Assembly (NCBI RefSeq): GCF_001507435.1
Contig: NZ_LMWH01000285.1
Span: 1-27,588 of the forward strand
Reading direction: 5' to 3'
From: Streptomyces sp. NRRL F-5122
Lineage (GTDB): Bacteria > Actinomycetota > Actinomycetes > Streptomycetales > Streptomycetaceae
Length of the DNA stretch: 27,588 nt
Shown here: positions 6,897 to 12,415 of the stretch, piece after piece
Layout of the letters: each line of letters starts with the position of its first letter
Position numbering within the stretch: position 1 is the first letter of the stretch
Translations under genes and position numbers: made by a program
The notes under the pieces: generated by a model
Told to the model about the DNA's origin: nothing
Database searches by the model: none
What the model saw: the letters and a program-made list of their open reading frames with translations, nothing else

Positions 6897-7517
6897 TCAT
6901 GGCTCGATGCCGCGTTCCTGGAGCGCAAGCCGGAGGGCGTGCAGGGCGTAGTACGACCGCGACTTCACCGTGCCCACCGGAACACCCAGCACACGTGCTG
7001 CCTCTGCCATGGTCCGGCCTCGGTAGTAGGTCTCCAGAAGAACCGCGCGATGGTCCGGGGACAACGTACGAACCGCCTCTGCCACGGCCCAGCTCTGCAG
7101 CGCCTGCTCGATCTGGTCCTCGCCCGGTGTCTGCTGTGCGGCCCGCTCCAACGCCTCGCCGCCTTCCTCCGCGACCCTGGCCCGCCGGGCCCGATGAGCG
7201 TCGATGACCAGGCGCCGGGCGACCGTGCACAACCATGCCCGCGCCGGGCCGCGTTCGGGCTCGAAAGCTGCGGGATGCTGCCACGCCCGGAGCAACGTCT
7301 CCTGTACGACGTCCTCTGCCCATTGCCAGTCTCCCGAGGTGAGTCGCAACACGTAGTGGAACAGTGGCCGGGCGTGCTCGGCGTACAGAGCGCGGAGCAG
7401 TTCCTCGTCCGCGGTCGAAAGGTTCCCTTTACCGGAGACACGTTTCGCGGAGCGATTCGGATCGGTTGTCGGGCTATGCCTTCGCGAACCCCATGGCATA
7501 CGCCGATCATCGCTCAC
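6897..7517 (-). CDS. ECF-family RNA polymerase sigma factor
   Basis: The product is a 206-residue sigma-70 factor of the ECF class. Region 2 covers about residues 41-112 (LLRALYAEHARPLFHYVLRLT, then DVVQETLLRAW). Region 4 covers about 145-200 with the helix-turn-helix TMAEAARVLGVPVGTVKSR. Paired with an RskA-like anti-sigma factor, it most resembles the SigK-type group. The start is uncertain. GTG at 7517 gives VSDDRRMPWG; an ATG at 7553 adds 12 residues; GTG at 7439 gives 180 residues. No start has a clear ribosome site. It is divergent from the cupredoxin/metallophosphoesterase operon, which is its likely target. A motif immediately upstream of GTG 7517 recurs upstream of that operon. Confidence 0.87.
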   Translation of the reverse strand: MSDDRRMPWGSRRHSPTTDPNRSAKRVSGKGNLSTADEELLRALYAEHARPLFHYVLRLTSGDWQWAEDVVQETLLRAWQHPAAFEPERGPARAWLCTVARRLVIDAHRARRARVAEEGGEALERAAQQTPGEDQIEQALQSWAVAEAVRTLSPDHRAVLLETYYRGRTMAEAARVLGVPVGTVKSRSYYALHALRLALQERGIEP

Positions 7518-7519
7518 AT

Positions 7520-7535
7520 TGACCGATTTGTCAGG
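7520..7535 (-). promoter_or_regulatory. Shared motif, copy A, before the sigma gene
   Basis: Read on the minus strand this is CCTGACAAATCGGTCA, ending two bases before the GTG at 7517. The same two blocks, CCTGACAA and CGGTCA, recur on the plus strand at 7725-7741 with one extra base between them. Facing copies in the divergent gap suggest a common regulator or sigma-factor site. If the sigma gene starts at 7553 instead, copy A would be inside coding sequence. Confidence 0.4.
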
Positions 7536-7990
7536 ATACACACCGTTACGCAACGGGCACGCTGGGTGGCACGGACCACAGTCCTCACCCGGGCCCGAAC
7601 GCCACCCACGTCAGGACTGCGGGCGCGGCACACGCCCGTGGGCCCAGTCACCCTCGGTGGCCACAAAAGAAACTCGGAAAATGTGCGCGCCCGTCGAACC
7701 GCGCGGCACTCGCCGTCCGTGAAGCCTGACAAGAACGGTCATATGCGACATCGCTCCGCCCTGCTTGACCCGGAGCCGGCAGAAGTGACCGGGCAGCACC
7801 ACTCGGAACCGGCATGCACGGAGCACCGGCCATGCCCACCCGAATGCCTTACAGCCGAGCACGTCGGGGTCGCGCATCCACGCTCGACCGTGACTTGACT
7901 CCCCCGCACACCCACTGCCCTCGACGGTTGCCTGCTGTCGACGGGCACGTGGCCCCATCTCTGCTGCACGACCCACAAGGAACCAGCACC
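7536..7990. other. Divergent regulatory gap between sigma gene and cupredoxin operon
   Basis: Roughly 455 bases separate the divergent starts. Apart from motif copy B, the gap holds a seven-base inverted repeat, CAGTCCT at 7579-7585 and AGGACTG at 7613-7619, with a 27-base spacer. AAGGAA at about 7978-7983 is the ribosome site for the lipoprotein. A possible 51-codon frame (7743-7898) has no ribosome site or recognisable content and is not annotated as a gene. Confidence 0.5.
7725..7741 (+). promoter_or_regulatory. Shared motif, copy B, upstream of the cupredoxin operon
   Basis: CCTGACAAGAACGGTCA matches copy A in all 14 bases of its two blocks. It points toward the cupredoxin operon, about 250 bases before that operon's first ATG at 7991. 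The intervening sequence would then be a long leader, or the site is an operator and not a promoter. Confidence 0.4.
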
Positions 7991-8521
7991 ATGCACCTGA
8001 ACTTCCGTCCATCACGCCGCCGGACACGCGTCGCGGCCGGACTGGCGGTCGCCGCCCTGGGCACCCTGGGGCTCTTGAGCGCGTGCGGCCAGTCGCCACA
8101 CCCCTCCTCCCGAGCCGGCGACATCACCCCAGGCCCGGGCCAGAGCCAAACGGCCGGGATGCCCGGTGACGGCGAAACGGGCAGCAAGGCGGGCAGCGCT
8201 TCCAGCGTCCCGGCGATGCCTCACATGAGCATGCCTCCGAGTTCGCCTGACACAAAAGCACCCGCCACCGGAGACGCGGTGGCGATCAAGAACTTCACGT
8301 TCTCCCCGGCCAAGCTGAGAGTCAAAGCCGGCACGACGGTGACCTGGACCAATCAGGACACCGACCCCCACACCGTCACCAGTGCAGGATCGGGTGGCCC
8401 GCTGCATTCGGCCGCCCTGACCACCCATACAACCTACAGCTACACGTTCACCAAGCCAGGCACCTACGCCTACCTCTGCACCATCCACCCGTTCATGACC
8501 GCAACCGTGGAGGTGACCTGA
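7991..8521 (+). CDS. Cupredoxin-domain lipoprotein (plastocyanin/amicyanin-like)
   Basis: The product is a 176-residue exported lipoprotein. The N terminus is basic (RPSRRRTR), then hydrophobic, ending in the lipobox LSAC with Cys32 as lipidation site. A low-complexity linker follows and carries the Met/His-rich patch MPHMSM at 76-81, a plausible extra copper ligand set. The C-terminal domain (about 95-176) is a cupredoxin. Type 1 copper ligands can be read: His127 (DPHTV), Cys163, His166 and Met169 (LCTIHPFM). It is probably an electron carrier or copper-binding protein on the outer membrane face. ATG at 7991 follows AAGGAA. The stop overlaps the next ATG by one base (TGATG), coupling it to the metallophosphoesterase. 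Confidence 0.9.
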   Translation: MHLNFRPSRRRTRVAAGLAVAALGTLGLLSACGQSPHPSSRAGDITPGPGQSQTAGMPGDGETGSKAGSASSVPAMPHMSMPPSSPDTKAPATGDAVAIKNFTFSPAKLRVKAGTTVTWTNQDTDPHTVTSAGSGGPLHSAALTTHTTYSYTFTKPGTYAYLCTIHPFMTATVEVT

Positions 8522-9504
8522 TGGCCGAGTACCACAACAGCGACGGGAACCATGAGAGGTCCACGTCGGTACACGGCATGTCTCGACGACAACTCATGCG
8601 GCACGCCGGATGGTTCGGGGGCGCCGTGGTCCTCACCGTGGCCAGCGGAGAGGTGATCAGCCACGTGGCGGGGCCCAAGGGTGCTACGGCCGGCACCGCC
8701 ACAGGCGCCGCACCAGCCAGTGGCACCCTGCGATTCGTGCAGATCTCCGACAGCCACATCGGCTTCCAGGGCCCGGCGAACACGGACGTGACGGGCTCCT
8801 TCGCCGAAGCGATCAACCAGGTCAACTCCCTGGGGTTCCGGCCCGACTTCGTCATGCACAGCGGAGACCTGACCCACCTGTCCACGGCGGGACAGTTCGA
8901 CCAGGTCAGGCAGATGATGACCAGTCTGCGGACAGATCGCGTCTTCACCGTACCGGGCGAGCACGACTCCATCGGCGACGCCGGCCGCGCCTACCGCCAG
9001 ATGTTCGCAGGCGGCACGCTCGGAGACGGCTGGTACAGCTTCGACACCCACGGTGTGCACTTCATCGCCCTGGTCAACACCCTGAGCCTGGAAAAGCTCG
9101 GCCACCTGGGCAACGACCAGATCGAATTCGTCCGCAGGGATCTTTCCGGGCTGTCGTCGGACACTCCCGTCGTGATCTTCAGTCACATCCCGCTCTTCGC
9201 CATGTACCCCCGGTGGGGCTGGAGTACGGACGACGCATTGAAGGTGATCGCGCTGCTGCGCCGATTCGCCTCGGTCACCTGCCTCAACGGACACGTCCAC
9301 CAGCTGTTCACCAAAACGGAGGGCAACATCACCTTCCACTCGGCCACCACCACCGCCTACCCGCTGCCCAAACCAGGCCGGGCCCCCGCCCCCACTCCCC
9401 AGGTCGTCCCCGCCCGACAGCTCAAGGACGCGCTCGGCATCCGCACTGTCGGCTACCACCAGGGCGACCGAGAACTGGCCGTCATAGACCGGAGGCTCGC
9501 GTGA
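8521..9504 (+). CDS. Tat-exported calcineurin-like metallophosphoesterase
   Basis: The product is a 327-residue protein with a twin-arginine signal (SRRQLM at 21-26, hydrophobic core 31-42). The calcineurin-type metal motifs are in order: DSH (77-79), GDLTH (115-119), GEHD (146-149), SHIPL with His222, and GHVH (257-260). The family's usual GNHD/E is GEHD here, so a metal-binding Asn is replaced by Glu. The Tat signal implies the protein folds, and may bind metal, before export. The substrate is unknown; phosphodiesters or phospholipid headgroups are possible. The gene overlaps the cupredoxin gene by one base and the next gene by four, indicating stoichiometric production. Confidence 0.9.
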   Translation: MAEYHNSDGNHERSTSVHGMSRRQLMRHAGWFGGAVVLTVASGEVISHVAGPKGATAGTATGAAPASGTLRFVQISDSHIGFQGPANTDVTGSFAEAINQVNSLGFRPDFVMHSGDLTHLSTAGQFDQVRQMMTSLRTDRVFTVPGEHDSIGDAGRAYRQMFAGGTLGDGWYSFDTHGVHFIALVNTLSLEKLGHLGNDQIEFVRRDLSGLSSDTPVVIFSHIPLFAMYPRWGWSTDDALKVIALLRRFASVTCLNGHVHQLFTKTEGNITFHSATTTAYPLPKPGRAPAPTPQVVPARQLKDALGIRTVGYHQGDRELAVIDRRLA

Positions 9505-9956
9505 ACACTCGCAGAATCCTCACCTGCACCCTGCGGTCGGCGACCTCCGCCACCCTCGCCGTGAGCGGGTACATCCACGCCCAGCTCTGGGGGGAGGAGT
9601 ACCGCTCCCTCCCTGTCATCGGGCTCCTGTTCCTGTTCCAGGCAAGCCTCTCCTTCGCCTTCGCCGTCCTCGTGCTGATCGGAACACCGCCACTGGCGGT
9701 GAGGGTCGGCGCGGCCGGTGTCGCGGCCGGCGCGCTCGTGGGCTTCATCGCCTCCCGCACCGTGGGCGTGTTCGGATTCACCGAACACGGTTTCCAGCCC
9801 GCCCCGCAGGCGCTGCTGAGCCTCCTGGCCGAAACGGCCACATTGCTGCTCCTCGCGGTCTGGCAGGCGACCCTGATCGCACAGCAGCGAGCTGCCGGAC
9901 CGCCCGCCAGAACACACGAATGGCGCCCTCCCGCCACCCGCACACCATCCAACTGA
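9501..9956 (+). CDS. Small four-helix integral membrane protein
   Basis: The product is a 151-residue protein with four hydrophobic segments at about residues 8-24, 36-59, 66-86 and 102-124, and a polar Pro/Arg-rich tail. The first loop contains SGYIHAQLWGEEYRSLP, whose His and acidic residues face the outside if the N terminus is inside. I do not recognise a named family. GTG at 9501 overlaps the metallophosphoesterase stop as GTGA, with GGAGG at 9491-9495. It is the third gene of the cupredoxin operon and may be the membrane anchor or redox partner of the two exported proteins. That role is inferred from position only. Confidence 0.82.
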   Translation: MNTRRILTCTLRSATSATLAVSGYIHAQLWGEEYRSLPVIGLLFLFQASLSFAFAVLVLIGTPPLAVRVGAAGVAAGALVGFIASRTVGVFGFTEHGFQPAPQALLSLLAETATLLLLAVWQATLIAQQRAAGPPARTHEWRPPATRTPSN

Positions 9957-10103
9957 TCCACGACCATCGAGAAGCCGCTCCCCAACAGGGACCTGGCCTG
10001 AGGCGCGGCAGAGCAGGAGTGATCGCGGCAGCCACATACCGCGCCAGCGGCGTGCTCCGCGCTGCCGGCCGCCCTCCAGCACGTGAACGAAGGAACAACC
10101 TCC

Positions 10104-10391
10104 ATGCCCCTGGAACCACGCCCCGCAACCGTCGCGCCGGACTCACACCTGCGCGAACTCAGGAACGCCGTGCGCACCCTGCTCCGACTCGACGACGACA
10201 CCGCCGTCGTCATCCGCCAACTCAACCGGACCACATCGGGTCACCACCGACTGGAGACCAGCATCTCCGCGCGGCGCATGGACGGCCAGGTCCGCCGCTG
10301 GACACTCGACGGGCCGATCGACCGGATCACCGCCAACGATCTGCGCGCCGCTCTCATCCCCCATCCGACTCCGTGGGCCGTCGCCCAGTAG
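10104..10391 (+). CDS. Hypothetical 95-residue protein, 3' end altered by IS remnant
   Basis: I do not recognise this small soluble protein. It has a helical N-terminal half (HLRELRNAVRTLLRLDDDTAVVIRQLN), then a strand-rich part (ISARRMDGQVRRWTLDGPIDRITANDLRAAL). ATG at 10104 follows AAGGAA (10090-10095). It lies 147 bases after the cupredoxin operon and may be part of it. The last codons and the TAG stop (10389-10391) lie in sequence that, on the opposite strand, encodes the tail of an IS5-type transposase. The natural C terminus may therefore have been replaced by the insertion scar. Confidence 0.55.
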   Translation: MPLEPRPATVAPDSHLRELRNAVRTLLRLDDDTAVVIRQLNRTTSGHHRLETSISARRMDGQVRRWTLDGPIDRITANDLRAALIPHPTPWAVAQ

Positions 10392-10495
10392 ACGCGCGAG
10401 GTGGAGGAGGACGGGCGGTGCTCATGGTCGCGGACCAGGCGCCGGTGCGGCATCAAGGTGCCGTAGGGCTGCTCGACCCTCCACCGCTTCGGCTG
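10385..10495 (-). mobile_element. IS5-family transposase remnant (C-terminal tail)
   Basis: On the minus strand one frame reads QPKRWRVEQPYGTLM, then HRRLVRDHEHRPSSS and TSRVYWA, ending near 10385. This is the pattern of the C-terminal end of IS5-family transposases (KRWVVE-x-x-Y/FG-LM-HRRL-RDYE-RP-SS-YWA), including the catalytic-Glu helix. The rest of the element is missing, and no terminal repeats or target duplications were recognised. It is wedged between the stop of the aldo/keto reductase gene (10500) and the end of the 95-residue protein gene. Confidence 0.7.
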
Positions 10496-10499
10496 CGTG

Positions 10500-11549
10500 T
10501 CACAGGTTGGCGTAGCCGGGGATGCTCGCCTTGATGCGCTCGAGTTCGCGCGCGTCGGAGATGCCCTGGAGGTCGTAGCGGGGGGTGTAGGGAGCTTCCA
10601 GGCGGCGGGCCTCGTCGTCGGTCAACTCCAGGCCGAGGGAGGCGACGGCGTCGTCGATCTGCTGGATCGTGCGCGCGCCGACGATGGGGGCGGCGACGAC
10701 AGGATTGCGGCGCAGCCAGGCGAGGGCGACCTGGGCGCGAGTGGCGCCGTGGGCCTCCGCGATCGAGCCGACCGCGTCGAGGATGGCGCGGTCGCCGTCT
10801 GCGGTGGCCTTGCTGTAGAGCATGTCGGCGTAGGCGCCGTCGGTGGCGGCGCGCTCGGTGGCGTTCGCCTGGTCGGCGGGGCGGGCAAGGCGACCGCGCG
10901 CGAGCGGGCTCCACACCATCGTGGCGACACCCTCGTCGGCGCAGAGCGGAAGCATTTCGCGTTCCTCCTCGCGGGCGAGCAGGTTGTAGTGGTCCTGCAT
11001 GGTGACGAACCGGGCCCAGCCGTGGCGCTCCTGCAGATGGAGGACCTTGGCGAACTCCCAAGCATGCATGGAGGAGGCACCGAGGTAACGGGCCTTGCCG
11101 GACTTCACCACGTCGTGCAGGGCCTCCAGGGTTTCCTCCAGCGGGGTCTCGTTGTCGAGACGGTGGATCATGTAGACGTCCACGTAGTCGGTGCCGAGGC
11201 GGAGCAGACTCTCGTCGATCTCCGTCATGATCGCCTTGCGGGACAGGCCGCCGCCGTTGGGGCCGGGGCGCATCGTGTGGCGCACCTTGGTGGTGATGAC
11301 GACCTCGTCGCGGCGCGCGTAGTCCTTCAGAGCGCGGCCGAGGATCTCCTCGCTGGAGCCGTAGGAGTACAGGTTGGCGGTGTCGAAGAAGTTGATGCCG
11401 GCCTCCAGGGCGTGCCGGATCAGCGGGCGGCTGGCCTCCTCGTCCAGCGACCAGACAGGGTGGCCGCGGTCGGGCTCGCCGTAGGTCATGGCGCCGATGG
11501 CGACCGAAGAGACGTCCAGGCCGGTACGACCCAGCTTGATGTAACGCAC
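10500..11549 (-). CDS. Aldo/keto reductase
   Basis: The product is a 349-residue NADPH-dependent reductase of the aldo/keto reductase superfamily. The catalytic tetrad is visible: Asp56 and Tyr61 in FFDTANLYSYG, Lys88 in ITTKV and His129 in MIHRLD. The C-terminal cofactor-binding part reads IVGARTIQQIDDAVASL. It starts MRYIKLGRTGLDVS, typical of YhdN/AKR11-13-like enzymes that reduce small aldehydes and ketones. GTG at 11549 is chosen because AGGAG lies eight bases upstream. It is divergently transcribed from a TetR-type regulator, and two matching palindromes lie in the shared promoter. The regulator therefore probably controls it, possibly in response to an aldehyde or quinone-like substrate. 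Confidence 0.92.
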   Translation of the reverse strand: MRYIKLGRTGLDVSSVAIGAMTYGEPDRGHPVWSLDEEASRPLIRHALEAGINFFDTANLYSYGSSEEILGRALKDYARRDEVVITTKVRHTMRPGPNGGGLSRKAIMTEIDESLLRLGTDYVDVYMIHRLDNETPLEETLEALHDVVKSGKARYLGASSMHAWEFAKVLHLQERHGWARFVTMQDHYNLLAREEEREMLPLCADEGVATMVWSPLARGRLARPADQANATERAATDGAYADMLYSKATADGDRAILDAVGSIAEAHGATRAQVALAWLRRNPVVAAPIVGARTIQQIDDAVASLGLELTDDEARRLEAPYTPRYDLQGISDARELERIKASIPGYANL

Positions 11550-11579
11550 GGGATGGCTCCTACAATGGGGGAGAACAAT

Positions 11580-11599
11580 AAGCGGAGAGATCTCCGCTT
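11580..11599. promoter_or_regulatory. TetR operator O1
   Basis: A 20-bp palindrome with nine-base perfect arms, AAGCGGAGA and TCTCCGCTT, around a GA centre. It lies between the possible -35 and -10 elements of the reductase promoter (minus strand GTCAAG, 16-base spacer, TATTGT). It also touches TTGACC at 11598-11603, a possible -35 element for the regulator gene. Confidence 0.75.
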
Positions 11600-11614
11600 G
11601 ACCCCGGCGACGGT

Positions 11615-11632
11615 AGCGGAGACCTCTCCGCT
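11615..11632. promoter_or_regulatory. TetR operator O2
   Basis: A second copy of the same dyad, AGCGGAGA-CC-TCTCCGCT, with eight-base perfect arms. Its centre is 34 bp from that of O1, about three helical turns. Two such copies between divergent genes strongly indicate the binding sites of the adjacent TetR protein. Confidence 0.75.
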
Positions 11633-11669
11633 TCGCAACCGGTCGATCGCCCGTACGCCAGGAGGCCCC

Positions 11670-12221
11670 ATGCCCGACGCCGCACCGCAGCGCTCGGACG
11701 CGCTGAAGAACCGCGAGGCGATCCTCCAGGTCGCCCACGACGCACTCGCCGAGTCCGCGGACGCCTCGCTCAACTCGATCGCCAAGCGCGCAGGCGTCGG
11801 CCCCGGCACGCTCTACCGCCACTTCCCCACCCGTGAGGCGCTGATCCTGGAGGTCTACCGCCGCGACGTGGACCGACTCGTCGACTCCGTACCGGACGTC
11901 CTCGCCCGTCATCCCCCGCTGGACGCACTGCGGCAGTGGTTCATCACCCTCGCCGCCTATGTGCGCCTCAAGCACGGACTCGGCGAGGCACTGCACACCG
12001 CCGCGGCGCAGGAGGTCGTGGGAGCGACGTCCGCTTCCGTCACCGCCGCGGTCGGCAGACTCCTCGACGCATGCGAACGCGCCGGGGAGGTACGCCCCGG
12101 CCTCGACCCCACCGACGTCATCATGCTTCTGAGTTGCCTGTGGCGGACCCCCGACAATCCCGTCGGCGCCGCCCAGGCCGACCGCCTGATGGAACTTGCG
12201 ATCGCCGGTTTCCGGCCGTAG
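11670..12221 (+). CDS. TetR-family transcriptional regulator
   Basis: The product is a 183-residue TetR-type repressor. The N-terminal helix-turn-helix domain covers about residues 10-60, with REAILQVAHDALAE, SLNSIAKRAGVGPGTLYRHF and PTREALILEVY. The C-terminal ligand-binding and dimerisation domain resembles the SbtR-type end found in many Streptomyces TetR proteins (RPGLDPTDVIMLLSCLW). ATG at 11670 is preceded by AGGAGG at 11660-11665. It is divergent from the aldo/keto reductase gene and very likely represses both genes through the paired palindromes at 11580-11632. Confidence 0.92.
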   Translation: MPDAAPQRSDALKNREAILQVAHDALAESADASLNSIAKRAGVGPGTLYRHFPTREALILEVYRRDVDRLVDSVPDVLARHPPLDALRQWFITLAAYVRLKHGLGEALHTAAAQEVVGATSASVTAAVGRLLDACERAGEVRPGLDPTDVIMLLSCLWRTPDNPVGAAQADRLMELAIAGFRP

Positions 12222-12325
12222 AGGCGCCGATCCGGACGAGGCCGAGCGTGCCGTCCGGGCCCGGCACTCACCAGCACCGTCCCGGCCACCTCTCCGCTCC
12301 TCCTCGCACCCCTCGATCCCCTGGT

Positions 12326-12344
12326 CGGACAGACGGTCCGTCCG
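12326..12344. promoter_or_regulatory. Imperfect palindrome upstream of the first molybdenum-hydroxylase operon
   Basis: A 19-bp dyad reads CGGAC-a-GAC-g-GTC-c-GTCCG and is symmetric except at positions 6 and 14 and the centre. Its form resembles TetR-type operators. It lies about 72 bases before the ATG at 12416. A single TCTCCGCT half-site identical to the O1/O2 arms is at 12291-12298. No regulator bound here is identified. Confidence 0.45.
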
Positions 12345-12415
12345 CTCGCGCATGACCGCCGCGCCAGGCGGTACTCGCAGGGTTCGGCGCCGCATCAATC
12401 GGGCTGGGAGGAGTC

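Noticed and set aside
7743..7898. 51-codon frame beginning right after motif copy B
   Set aside because: No ribosome site and a His/Pro-rich composition without any recognisable pattern.
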